64,000 nt of DNA. Source: Mesostigma viride (taxonomy: Eukaryota; Streptophyta; Mesostigmatophyceae; Mesostigmatales; Mesostigmataceae). Numbering within the stretch: the stretch's first letter is position 1; each line of letters begins with the position of its first letter. Positions 1 to 10,305 of the stretch are shown piece by piece. The notes under the pieces are model-generated. The model was not told where the DNA came from. It was given only the letters and a program-made list of their open reading frames with translations, and did not search any database. The stretch is from NCBI GenBank assembly GCA_009746045.1, contig RPFO01000246.1, positions 579,642 through 643,641 on the forward strand. The letters are read 5' to 3'. A program made the position numbers and the translations under genes.

Positions 1-2055
1 CCAGGCGGTCCATATCTCGGAGAAGATGTCCTTCTTGCGGCTCTCCTCAGGCGGCGCAGTGAAATAGTAGGCCGCCCCGCCGATACCCGTCAGCAGCAAT
101 GTCATCAGCGCCAGAATGACGGCCTGGCATGGGCAAGCAAGTAGCGGGCAAGGCAGATGGATCTTTGAGCTCACGATAGAAGAGGGCATGTGCCAATGAT
201 GCTTTTCGGGCGCACTTCCCAGCCCATGTCCCTCCCAGCAAACTGACAGCAGCTACCCAGTGCTTCTGCTAACGTGACGTTTTAGTCAAAGGTTGATGCA
301 AACAACGAAAATTCTAAAAAGTAGTCACAAGAACATTTTAGGGTAAAAAGTCAACACGTTGACTCCATTTTTTTGACAAAAAGTCAACATTTTGACGCGC
401 ATGAACTGGTTAAAAGTCAACTTGTTGACGAGCATCATCGAGGGGGGCAGGGCCAACCCTTACTCTGGGTTGCGGCACGGCGTCATTAATCATGTGACTA
501 TAGTAGTAACATGCAATAGATCCTGCTTGTCCAGAGTTACCTGATTTGGATGCTTACAGCACAAGCGACATGAAATATGGGTGGCCCATAAGTGTTGACG
601 CAACACCGGGGCAAAAGTCAACATTTTGACGGAAGAATCGGGCTGAAAAGTCAACATTTTGACGTTTGCCAAAAACCCTTAGCAGAAGCACTGCAGCTGC
701 CACACCCAAGCTTGCTGCATGTGAGACTAGGACAGTAGAAAATGGGTGACTGTTGCATCTGGCCTCTACTCAAGCGGTCCGCCATTGGCTGCGTACGCGC
801 CAACAAGTGGCTTATTTTCTCCCCCACCCATTCAATGTCGAGATGCAAAAAAGACAGCCAACTTCAAAAACTAACTGCTAGCACTGTTGAATTATATAAA
901 GAGACAGAAGTCGTCAACAAAAACACCGGGAGGCTTCCCACGCCAACAATCCCCCTTGCAACAGCAGGAGAGCTCGTCTGTTACCCGATGCTATCAGCAA
1001 GTATGGCAGAAGAGCTGTCAGGGGCTTGACCATGGGTCCTTGCACGCTCCATGGCTTGCGGCACAGTCACCCTGGTGGCAGGCACCCACCCACTCTGCTC
1101 ACACCCACCTGTGTGGAGCGCATCTACCTTGCAGGCTGTCGTCCTTAAATAGGACCACCCACCTCCTACATGACCTTGCTCTCGAATGGGGCCACCCACC
1201 TTGGAGAAGGCGCTATTCTCAAACAGGAACACGTTGACCATGTACTCGATCTGGCCCCACACCGCCTCGGGCCACGTCTCACTGCGTAAATCCGTGGATG
1301 GTCGCGACAGCGCGCGCTCCAGCGCAATAATCCCTTTCTGTAACAATAATAATAATAAAATTAAAATAATAATCCGTGGGGATATGCACAGACAATTATC
1401 AGCTTTTCATAGCAAACACCAGCAAGTCCAAGCAGTAGCAATAATGCCTTTCTGGTGGGGATGTGCATCGATAAGCATTACACGTAGTCGCAAGCATCAG
1501 CAAGCATGCACAAGCATTCGCAAGCACCAGCAACCATTAACGATCGTGAGTGACTACTCCCGACAGTGTTCAGACATCCGCAAAATGTGCAATTTACGAG
1601 GAGCTTGATTGAGAGGTTAGCGACAAGCCGACAAATCAACTCAGCCTGATGGGAGGGGCTTTCCACACCAAGCAACCATGGAGGCTGCATATCGTACATC
1701 ATTCAAACATTTAAAATAAACTTCCCGTAAACAAAAAGGGACACCAAGACATGTAAGAAAAAGCGACCTGAAAGAAGAAATGAACAAAATGTGCCACGCC
1801 CCGTACCTGCTGCTTGTGTGATGGCTCCACCCCATGGCTGACAGGGGATGGCGGCGCTGCCACATCAACACCCGCGGCGGACCCGCTGACTACGCTGGTG
1901 GGGGACGCGGACACCGCCGCGGTGGCCGTAATGATGGACCCCAGGCATGGTCTCTTCTCGGCGGATGCCAAGACAGGCGCAGTCGCGGTGAGGAAGAAGA
2001 AGAAAGCGGTCGCAGCGATGCCTCGCACGGTCCGTTGGAAGAGGCGCGGTATGTG
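1..2055 (-). CDS. CASTOR/POLLUX/DMI1-type ion channel, N-terminal exons (partial)
   Basis: Three minus-strand exons join in phase 0: 2055-1807, 1337-1200 and 123-1, the last leaving the window. Donors are CAG/GTACGG and AAG/GTGGGT; acceptors are TGTGCAG, TTACAG and CCAG. The first exon carries a hydrophobic segment (IAATAFFFFLTATAPVLA) followed by an Ala/Ser linker. The second ends in IEYMVNVFLFENSAFSK and the third begins AVILALMTLLLTGIGGAAYY, then reads SEIWTAW. This order, a YMxDVF-like helix, then a membrane helix with GGAAYY, then an LW/IW-x-W segment before the pore, is what I know of plant CASTOR/POLLUX/DMI1 and the related chloroplast-envelope channels, which conduct cations in nuclear or plastid envelopes. 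The pore and RCK-like domains would lie outside the window. No ATG is in frame in the 2055 exon, so the true start lies further right. Family assignment is by eye; the compartment is not decided. Confidence 0.68.
345..664. repeat. 33-bp-phased GTCAAC/GTTGAC palindromic motif cluster
   Basis: Five copies of an imperfect palindrome, AAAAGTCAAC-NN-(G/T)TTGAC, begin their GTCAAC at 350, 383, 416, 617 and 650. Spacing is exactly 33 bases within each group and 201 bases between groups. The copy at 350 is a perfect inverted repeat (AGTCAAC, 2-base spacer, GTTGACT). The cluster lies in the 1,076-base intron of the channel gene. TTGAC is the core of plant W-boxes, but a regulatory role here is inference. 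Confidence 0.7.
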
Positions 2056-4056
2056 CTGCACACAGCAAAACCGATTATGAGATGGCAAAATATGGAATGT
2101 CGACGACTATAGGGATCAGCTAGCAAAAGGGAGAAGACACAGTTTGCATGATTTCATGTCCCATCAAAGGACTGATAACAATTTTATCACGTCGCTTTTG
2201 CAGCCAGCTCAAAGCCAAAGCCATGAGCTGCTCCAAAAGTTCAGACAATGGTGCAACCTCGGATATTGAGCCAGTATGTGGACTCACCACTTCAGGTAAC
2301 GTTTGGCAACATTGGTGGCAACCTTCGGCGCAGAAAACATCATCCTCATCAAACCATGGAGAAACGCCTCCCGCGTGGTGGCTTCCCACCCAACAATTAC
2401 TTGCACTTGCTTGTATCACAGGCCGGCTGCACTTTAGATGCCCTGACAAAGCTGGAGAGCTGTTGCGCCTCTTGGTGAAACCGGGTCTACATTGCCTGTC
2501 ATGAGGGACAGTAAGCCCAACCGAAGGTGGTGCAAGACGTGTCCATCTGCGTGCCGACCAGGTTGGGGTCGGAAGGCACGGGGAGATGCCAGTTCTGATC
2601 AGCCGCTCCGTCGTCATAATGCCTCCAAAGCAAAAGTTCCATTAAGTCAACCTAGCAGGCATGCATGTCAGGTGATGGCAGGCATGAGCCAGCCCAAACC
2701 TAGCAATTGCCATGGCAGAAAAACTGAGTCCATCAAACTGCATCCGTTTCATCAGGCTTTACAATCACTTTCTAGACAGAAAGATCCCGTATCGTATGAT
2801 AGAAGACGTAAGGCTTAAAGCGACAGCGGGCTGTGACTTTGCATGGTTGGTGACATGACATCGCCAATTATTAAGTCGAATTACTTTGAATGCAAATGCG
2901 ACATTGAAAATTTGAAGGTTATGTTCAGCTGTATTGCTAGGCTAGGCTCAAAAGTACGCAAAAGGACAAGCACCATGCCAAACTCTACGAAGCCAGCATT
3001 TACGACTAACGTAGGTTTTGCTGTAAAAAAGACCGAGACAGGCTTCTGGCACGCCTTGCTTACAGAGGTAAACTGATGAAGATAGACTACAATGATGAAA
3101 GATACCATGCCTTTCCAGCGTCTTTCCAGCATCTTTCCAGCGTCCGTGCCCTCCTCAAGCATGCCGTGCCTCAATCTTCTTCATAGGGCACAGTTATTGC
3201 CGCGTGGCAGCCAACACTTTGTTGCAGCTTTAACCGATGTAGTAAGACTACATACATAATAAAAATTCAGTGAAAACCGTCGGTCTACAAGCCAAGTTCC
3301 GTAGAATAGGCCTATTAGGAAGAGGTATTGTAACAGAGTCTGCTTCACGTGCAGGTTGATCAAACATCCAGGCGAGTGTCGTGACCACTGCGACGTTTGA
3401 AATTCAAACAAATCTCGTGCATGGAGTGGAAAATGATTGCGATGGCCAGCATGATTGCGATATAAATAATGGAATGCGTAATGTCGTTAAAAAATTCCAT
3501 GCGTGCTTGCTAGGAACCGGAAAAGTCGTATCAGGAAAATGATAGAAGATTTTGACGCCGAAGAGCGACAATCGAGCCATGTGCATGGTTAATTTTTGCA
3601 GCTCCACGACGTTCGAACATGCAGGTAGAGGACAGAATCGCTCAACCGACTTCTTTGGTTTTTGTTATTCGCGATACTATCGAAGGGATCTAAGATTAGC
3701 AGCTGGATTTGAAGCTTGTTCCTGGCTGCTGCTGGAATGGGCAGCATTAGGAAAATGGGGCGTTCCAACTGAAGGAGAAGCTGACCTGACGGCTACCGGG
3801 TTTTCCTCATGGCAGCGTCAGAGGGGGCTGATGACGAAAAGAGGATCCCCTTTGAGACTTACGAAGCATCAATCGTGGTGATCCCGGATCGCGTCCCCGC
3901 CGAATCTCCATGCGCTGCATATCGCATATCAGCTTCGTCGCGGCCTGACTGGGTCTTTCGAGCCGTCCGGCCTTGCTGAAAGGTCGAGTCCTGAAATTGT
4001 ATTAGGAAACAAAGTAAAGGCCGTCCTGTAAATCGTGCTGTCGGGCCCGTAAGGCG
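2056..4056. other. No convincing gene; may hold 5' exons of the minus-strand channel gene
   Basis: The channel gene must have upstream exons because the exon at 2055 has no ATG. A minus-strand stretch around 2300-2160 reads a plausible helical segment (SELLEQLMALALSWLQKRRDK), but I found no donor or acceptor pair that fixes it. The rest has mixed composition, with AT-rich pieces at 2850-3100 and 3230-3500, and no domain I recognise. An in-frame stop at 4015-4017 precedes the ATG at 4057. Confidence 0.5.
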
Positions 4057-7000
4057 ATGGGTCCCGGCCGGCCAGGGAAAAAGGGGGCCAGGCGAGACAA
4101 AGGCGGGGGTCGGGCCCGCAAAGATGACGTTCTTACCGCGCTCAACGTCGTCCTTGACTCCCGTGAAAAAATGAAATCTGCGGTTGTAGAAGGGGAGGCT
4201 GCGGTGCCAGATACTCTTGCACTCTTTGGACAGCAGGACCAGGATAAGCGGGTAGGCATTGTCGATAGCGATGCTCAGGTGCTGGCTCTTCTGGATTCCA
4301 GAGAAACAGCAGCTGAAAGGGCAGAAAAGCAGAGGGGACTGCTGAGACCGATAATGGAAGGAGATTCAATAGAGGAAAAGGACATAGTCGGGGAAGGACG
4401 AGGATGTGAAACAGAGGGTGGACATGACGACAGCTTGGGAGCAAATCCAGTAGGTGTACCGGGATTTCCGGTTCACCCTTTGCCAAATGAGCCAGTGAAT
4501 GAGACCAAATCCAGCGTGCCACCGCTTGGGGAGGCATATGGCACTGGCGAGCCGGCACCCCGCAATGCCACAAAGGAGGAGGCATTGCCGGCGATCCCAC
4601 AGGCAGACGATGAGGACCGCAGACTGCGCAAGCGACGGCGGAACAGCGCGGGGACGCCCAAGCAGCCTACGGCAGCACCTTTATCAGATGCTTCGCTCTC
4701 CTTCCCAGCTGGTGCAAACCCCGTGCCAGCGACCAGCAGACCACAGGGTGATCTGTCATCCGTCACCAGCAACAACCACATAGCTGGTGTTGCGCAAAGC
4801 CCTGTACGCCCGAGCACCACGGCAGACAACATCGGAGTATCGGACACCGTGATCCCCGTGGACGCCCCCCTTGGGGCTGTGCTCCCCATCCCTGACCTGG
4901 ACGAGCTGCTGGCGGAGGTCACGGCGGAGGCGTCATCAGAGCTGCTGCTGTCGCAGGTGGAGATGTTGGACGCGATCGAAGACGCGCTGTTGGCGGGGCT
5001 GATGGTGCGCCTGCGCTGCGATGATGGGGATGCGAACCAGGACAGGGCATGGCGAGCAGGGCCACCACCGGGGAGTGGCGCTGTGGACGGCATGTCGGGA
5101 GCCAACGAGGGCAGCTGTGGTAGTGCTGTTGGTGGGGATGAGGATGCTGAGAGGGGCCATGGCAACACCAGTGATGGTGACACGGTGTCCATTCCTGTCA
5201 TCAATGTCACGGCTCCTTCGAACGTGTCCGATGCTGCGGGAGCTACAGAGGTTCTGCTGACTGAGGATGCCGCGGCGACGTCCACGGAAGTTCTGCATAC
5301 CGCGGGTGTGAGCACTGATACTGCTGGCGGGGCCACTGTTGCTGATGTCAATAATGGTGCTGCGGATGCGGATGTCGCAGGCATGGACGCCGCTGTCTCT
5401 GTATCTGCCAGCGCGGCAGGTGAGCGTGCCGCCTCTGTGGCAGCTGCTGCCACGGGTGCCGATGATGTGGCAGCAGCAGCGTGCCCGCAGGACAGGGCAG
5501 ATAGCCTAGGAGTCGCTGCTGCGGATGCCAGAGCCATCCAGTTGGACGACATGGTTGACTCCATGGGGCCTATGGCATTTCTGCCAGATGCAGCCGCCGT
5601 GGTATCGGCGGCAGCGGACTCACACAATCAGACCACAGGGGAGCCCACGACTCATGACGAGGCAACGCCAGGAGAGCAGGCGCCATCACCGCAACCGCCG
5701 ACAACACAAGCAGAGACACAAGCACAGGTAATCGAGCCTGTTACTACTGTGACCGGCCTGGGGCCAGAGCCAGCAGAGCCAGCAGCTATACTGGCATCTG
5801 CCGGCGAGACTCTCGCAGCACCACAGGACAGCCTTCCTGAACCAGACACTTCCCTGCCAGTGGCGCCAGCCCTACCAGCCAGGGCCCCTGCAGGGTCATC
5901 CCTCGCGTTTGCACAGTCGCAGAGTCGTGGTCGGAGCCGGGCGGGCCTTGCGCGACCAAAGAGCATCATCCAGGCAGGCGGCTCGCATAGCCTCGCCCAC
6001 CCTCCCAAGCCGGTCCGCCCGCCTTCCCTCAGTGTGACGGTGGCCTCCTCCCAGATTGCCCGGGCAGCTGTCGCAGGCGGCCCTGACAGGGAGTCCGCCC
6101 CACCAGGGACCGGGGATGGTGCAACTGATGCGGTCACCAACAGATCCCACACAGACGGTTTCCCCGCGGTTGTGACTGCAGAGGTAGTGACCGTGGGGGA
6201 CAAGTCGGAGGCCGGCAGCCGCCCGCTCAGCCGGTCCACCTCGCTGACACGCGTGGAGCAGGAGGCCCTGATGTATGCGTCGGCGGGCGTGTTTGCGTTC
6301 GGCTTCGCGTCGCCCGTCGCCAGCTCCAAGGCCTCGCCCGTCGCCAGCTCCAAGGCCTCGCCGAGCCACAGTCCGCGCCAGTCTTGGCGCGACGGCAGTG
6401 ACCTGGCGGCAGTGGAGTCGGTGCTGGGGGACCTCACGCGGGGTGTCCTCGCAGGGCTCGCGTCGCGAGAGGATGAGGACGAGCATTCCCCACCCTTGGA
6501 GCGCATGCTCAGCCCTGTCGTGGTGGACGACCTGAACCCTCAGTCCCTGGAGACACTCATGCAGGAGGCGTGGGACAGCTCCACGGGTGCAGGCGGGGGA
6601 GGTGAGGTGGTGACTGCATCGGCTTGTGAGCGGGCGGAGGTGGTGGCAAGGGAGACTGCATGCGCAGGGATGCCAGTGCTAGAGGCACCCGCATCAGACG
6701 AAACAGAGTCGCTGGTGGCTGGCGGCAGAGGGGCAGAGCGAGCACTGCCGTTAATACCAGAGTCAGTGTACGCAAGCACGGTAGAGGATGCAAGGGCATT
6801 GGCAGCACTGCTGGTGGAAGACAAGTCGAAAACGGAGGAGGAATTGCAATCAGCACGAGTGGCATTGCCAGAGGCAGTGGGAGCCATGGCTGCAAATGGG
6901 GTAGTGCCTATTTTTGAGGAGGTAACTGGCGTCGACGCAGAGCCGTGTGGCCTCCTGGTCTCAGCAGTGCTGCCAGATGCAGCGCTGGCACATGAGGTCT

Positions 7001-9975
7001 CATCCGTGGAACCACCGGTTGAATTCACAGTAAACAAGGACGTGTTATTTTACGGAAACATGGATTTGATGTTGCCAATGCTGGCAGTAGACACGAGAGG
7101 AGTGCCCAGCTATGAGACGGGCAGGGTGGACGAGGGCGGTGAGGCGGCTGAGGGGTATGAGTGGGGTAAGAGGGGTGGGGGGAACGAGAGCGGTCATGCA
7201 GAAGCAGGCGAGGGGGTTGAGGGGGTTGAGGGGGTTGAGGGGGTTGAGGGGGTTGAGGGGGTTGAGGGGGTTGAGGGGGTTGAGGGGGGTGATAGAAGTG
7301 AGGGAAGCGAGGGAATGGAGGGGGGCAAGGGAGGGGAGGCAGGTGAGGGACTCCCCTTGACAGCTGAAGATGCTATCGAAGATGTGCTTGACTTAACTGG
7401 GTTGAATACGCCATCTGGGGTCATTGCTCCCGCAGTCGCACCACTACTGGAGCCAGATGAAGGGGTTGACAAACTGCCACCTGGTGGGCCGGCTCTGCAA
7501 AGTGAGCAGCTGGGCACAGACTGTGCGGATGCCAGTAAGCATGGCAGTGGGGCCGATGCCGCTGAGATGGTGACTGCAGATGGCATGCCCAAGCAAGACA
7601 TGCCGGGTGGTGAGGTTGTGAATACTGTTGGGGTCTCGTCGCATGAATCTGATGGAGGACTGCGACCAACAGTAGTGTCACCTGACGTTGACAGCGACGA
7701 GAGCAACATGGATGCTGCTGCAGCAAGCTCTTCTGTCAGCGCCGCTTCCGAGCTGGAAGTCTCAGAACCCCGGCCTGTCCCGTGCTCGATGTCATCCAAA
7801 GGTGACCGCCTTCCGGCGGCAACAGATCAAGTGATCTCCACGGACGACAGCGGTGATGCTGATGCAGAGGAGACAGGGAGCTGTAAGGACGTGAACACGG
7901 GCACAGACACCCCATGGGATGTGCCGGACGACCGACATAGTCTGCTGGTGACGGGGAGCAGCAGTGCTGGCTTCACGGCGCCTTCGGTAGGTATGCCTAC
8001 TGGCCGCCATGACGTCGGGGTGGGCACCATGGATGTGTGGGGCCACAATGATGCAGCAGTGTGCACGGAAGCCTTTGTGGTGGATGCTTGTATGGACACT
8101 GTGGGGCTGGTCCATGCAGTTTCACTCAGAGAACCCCTGGGGGCAGACCTCGTGCCCAGTGCGCAGGATATCCTGTCACGGCGCGGGAGTGCCCCCGCCA
8201 GTGTGCTCCTTCGCGCTGCGGACTGGAAGCCACGCGCCACTGCCATGGGTGGTGCCCAGGGAGACAGCATAGGTGATGCGGGCGACATCTCCCTCAGCCA
8301 GGGTGACACGGATGCTGCCTCTATTCAATCGGGTAGAGATACCGATGCCGCACCCTGTGATGCCCTGGACAGCCTCAACAAGGGCCCTGCCAGCGACAGC
8401 AGTAGCGTGCAGAGGCTGGGGCACACGTCTAGTGGGAGATTCGTTCCCTTGGAGGAGTACATGGATCTGTCCGACGCAGACAGGACTGATGAGAAGCGAG
8501 ACCAACACGTGAGCGAAGGGATGGTGGCTGCAGGGGTCCAGCAGCTGTGTGATGCCTTGGGTGAGGAATCATCGCCGACATGTGAGGTCGCTCCACAAGT
8601 CCCTCGCTCTGGCTCCACCGATGACCCACTTGGCCCCGTAGAGGAGGGAGACACGTTCGTGACAGAGTTTTTTGCCAAGGATGCGTCGCCCAGGCACGCC
8701 CTGGATGGGGCCGATGAGCAGCCGACTGCTGCCATAACAGACGAGGACAGTCATGGCCGTGGTGTCCAGGGTGGGGAGGCAGCCGCAGGTTCCGATGGCG
8801 ATGTCAGTTTGTCAGGGTCAATAGACGCGAGGAGCGTGCAGCTTGTGCAGTATGTGGTTGCTGATGCGAGCCGTGACGTCATCCCTGTGGCTCCTACTGC
8901 TGATTATGTGGCTGGCCAGCTGTTGGATGTGGGCTGTGACGATGCCTTTGAGTCTGGGGAGGTTGCTAGCAGGAGCGCGCAGGCAAACATGCCAGCCACA
9001 ACAGACATGGTTGCTCCCATGACCACAAAGGCTGCCCTTGGCACGCAGGTGGGCCAGAGCCAGGAGCGAGGTGGCGAAACACAGGCTGCGGAGAATGCGG
9101 TGGCAGGGGCAATCGAGGCGGCATCCTTGCTGGCGGCCGCGGTGCCGTCGGCCTCTACTGCCAGCGCGGATGGCAGCTTTGAGGAGGAGGACCCTGCAGG
9201 GGACACGGACACGACCGGGCGCATGCGTGCGAGTTCCCCCGCAGATGCGTGGACGGATGCCAGCAGCGTCACATCGCAGGGTCCCAGCGTGGACGGCGTG
9301 GAGACGGCCGAGCTGTCCCTCTCGGCCGACAACTCGTCCACGTCGGTGTCGGCAGACGTTGCGGTCCGCGGCAGCAGCAGCAAGACGTCGGCGCGGAAAG
9401 CCGCTGGAGACGCACCGCCTGCAGGCAAGCGTGCAGGATTGCAAGGGGCCACGGCAGGTGCAGTGGTGACAAAGCCACCACTGGCATCCGCATCTGTAGG
9501 GCCTCGCACGGGGTCAGAAGCGCAGGCCGCTATGGCCAGAGGGCTCAAGAAGGCAGCCAGTATGCCCGCGCGCGACGCCATTGGCTCGCGCTCTGCTCCC
9601 AAGAAGCCGGCACCCTTTCTGCCAGGAGGTGTGCCCCATTCGCAGACGGTGGCGCACCAGCGCAGGACGCGGCGGTCCGCAGAAGTTATCAAGGCGCCGC
9701 TGCCCATTGAGGCGCGTGGAAAGCTGGCAGCGCCGCTCTTGAGGAGCAAGCAGCGGCTGGCGGGGGCCAAAGAAGCCGTGGCGTTGGCAGATCAAAGTGA
9801 CATCACGTCCCGGATGACGCCTCCGGTAGCCGTGGCCGAATGTGCGCTTGCGCCCGGCGTTTGCTGGGGGGACGTGCCTGCGCAAGAACGAATGGTATGG
9901 TTTGCCCCGCCGCAAACTGTCTACACGTTAGGCGTGATTTGTTTTAAATGCCCAATGTACACATTGGCCAATTAG
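4057..9975 (+). CDS. Very long disordered Ala/Ser/Glu-rich protein (1,972 codons, one exon)
   Basis: A single open frame starts at ATG 4057, 42 bases after an in-frame TAA (4015-4017), and ends at 9975. Codon use is GC-rich like the other exons here. The product starts with a basic Lys/Arg/Gly patch, continues as Ala/Ser/Glu/Asp-rich low-complexity sequence, has a duplicated SPVASSKA motif near residue 755, a VEG triplet repeat near residues 1050-1078, and a basic Ser/Lys/Arg/Pro C-terminal part (residues 1800-1920). I see no catalytic motif, signal peptide or membrane helix. No TGTAA signal occurs between the stop and 10305. A GT donor at 9895 (ERM/GTATGG, phase 0) could instead splice to the cyclase exon at 10306, also phase 0, making this the 5' exon of the next gene; the last 27 codons would then be intronic. 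Function unknown. Confidence 0.72.
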   Translation: MGPGRPGKKGARRDKGGGRARKDDVLTALNVVLDSREKMKSAVVEGEAAVPDTLALFGQQDQDKRVGIVDSDAQVLALLDSRETAAERAEKQRGLLRPIMEGDSIEEKDIVGEGRGCETEGGHDDSLGANPVGVPGFPVHPLPNEPVNETKSSVPPLGEAYGTGEPAPRNATKEEALPAIPQADDEDRRLRKRRRNSAGTPKQPTAAPLSDASLSFPAGANPVPATSRPQGDLSSVTSNNHIAGVAQSPVRPSTTADNIGVSDTVIPVDAPLGAVLPIPDLDELLAEVTAEASSELLLSQVEMLDAIEDALLAGLMVRLRCDDGDANQDRAWRAGPPPGSGAVDGMSGANEGSCGSAVGGDEDAERGHGNTSDGDTVSIPVINVTAPSNVSDAAGATEVLLTEDAAATSTEVLHTAGVSTDTAGGATVADVNNGAADADVAGMDAAVSVSASAAGERAASVAAAATGADDVAAAACPQDRADSLGVAAADARAIQLDDMVDSMGPMAFLPDAAAVVSAAADSHNQTTGEPTTHDEATPGEQAPSPQPPTTQAETQAQVIEPVTTVTGLGPEPAEPAAILASAGETLAAPQDSLPEPDTSLPVAPALPARAPAGSSLAFAQSQSRGRSRAGLARPKSIIQAGGSHSLAHPPKPVRPPSLSVTVASSQIARAAVAGGPDRESAPPGTGDGATDAVTNRSHTDGFPAVVTAEVVTVGDKSEAGSRPLSRSTSLTRVEQEALMYASAGVFAFGFASPVASSKASPVASSKASPSHSPRQSWRDGSDLAAVESVLGDLTRGVLAGLASREDEDEHSPPLERMLSPVVVDDLNPQSLETLMQEAWDSSTGAGGGGEVVTASACERAEVVARETACAGMPVLEAPASDETESLVAGGRGAERALPLIPESVYASTVEDARALAALLVEDKSKTEEELQSARVALPEAVGAMAANGVVPIFEEVTGVDAEPCGLLVSAVLPDAALAHEVSSVEPPVEFTVNKDVLFYGNMDLMLPMLAVDTRGVPSYETGRVDEGGEAAEGYEWGKRGGGNESGHAEAGEGVEGVEGVEGVEGVEGVEGVEGVEGGDRSEGSEGMEGGKGGEAGEGLPLTAEDAIEDVLDLTGLNTPSGVIAPAVAPLLEPDEGVDKLPPGGPALQSEQLGTDCADASKHGSGADAAEMVTADGMPKQDMPGGEVVNTVGVSSHESDGGLRPTVVSPDVDSDESNMDAAAASSSVSAASELEVSEPRPVPCSMSSKGDRLPAATDQVISTDDSGDADAEETGSCKDVNTGTDTPWDVPDDRHSLLVTGSSSAGFTAPSVGMPTGRHDVGVGTMDVWGHNDAAVCTEAFVVDACMDTVGLVHAVSLREPLGADLVPSAQDILSRRGSAPASVLLRAADWKPRATAMGGAQGDSIGDAGDISLSQGDTDAASIQSGRDTDAAPCDALDSLNKGPASDSSSVQRLGHTSSGRFVPLEEYMDLSDADRTDEKRDQHVSEGMVAAGVQQLCDALGEESSPTCEVAPQVPRSGSTDDPLGPVEEGDTFVTEFFAKDASPRHALDGADEQPTAAITDEDSHGRGVQGGEAAAGSDGDVSLSGSIDARSVQLVQYVVADASRDVIPVAPTADYVAGQLLDVGCDDAFESGEVASRSAQANMPATTDMVAPMTTKAALGTQVGQSQERGGETQAAENAVAGAIEAASLLAAAVPSASTASADGSFEEEDPAGDTDTTGRMRASSPADAWTDASSVTSQGPSVDGVETAELSLSADNSSTSVSADVAVRGSSSKTSARKAAGDAPPAGKRAGLQGATAGAVVTKPPLASASVGPRTGSEAQAAMARGLKKAASMPARDAIGSRSAPKKPAPFLPGGVPHSQTVAHQRRTRRSAEVIKAPLPIEARGKLAAPLLRSKQRLAGAKEAVALADQSDITSRMTPPVAVAECALAPGVCWGDVPAQERMVWFAPPQTVYTLGVICFKCPMYTLAN
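7209..7287 (+). repeat. 9-bp coding minisatellite (GGGGGTTGA)n
   Basis: About eight and a half copies of GGGGGTTGA encode a Val-Glu-Gly triplet repeat inside the long exon. The unit length is a multiple of three, so copy-number change would not shift the frame. The sense strand has regularly spaced runs of five G and could form a G-quadruplex in DNA or mRNA. Confidence 0.9.
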
Positions 9976-10305
9976 CTCACCGCATGCTGTCATGAGGACA
10001 TGAGATCTGAGCCCTGCAGTCTACTTTTCTAGGCAGGACGTTGCATTGAAACGCGGTGCGTCGAAAGGGACTGTTATGTGTTAGTAGTATGTGTCTGGAC
10101 AAAGGGATACCATGGTTGTGTCCGCTGTGCCACCTGGATGTTTCTGGCTCACCATGTTGCACACTGTAGGAGCTGTTGCTTCAAAAAAATTGTTGTAGCA
10201 AGCTGCCAGCTCATTTGTGCATCGCTTTGACTAGCCTGTCTGCCAATCCCTGACCCTCATGGCTCCTGCCCCTGATGTGGCTCCTGTCTCGCAAATGATG
10301 AGCAG
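9976..10305. other. Intron or intergenic gap before the cyclase exons
   Basis: There is no coding signal, no TGTAA poly(A)-type signal and no promoter motif I can defend. The acceptor at 10303-10305 (GAGCAG/GAATGG) ends the stretch. If the long exon splices at 9894, this is part of a 411-base intron, a usual size for this locus. Confidence 0.45.

Noticed and set aside
2120-2617. 165-codon minus frame upstream of the channel exons
   Set aside because: Part of it looks helical and could be an exon, but no donor or acceptor pair fits, so it was not annotated as coding.
4473-9770. Several minus-strand frames of 150-390 codons opposite the long exon
   Set aside because: They lack ATG context, motifs and splice sites, and follow from the GC-rich codon bias of the plus-strand frame.
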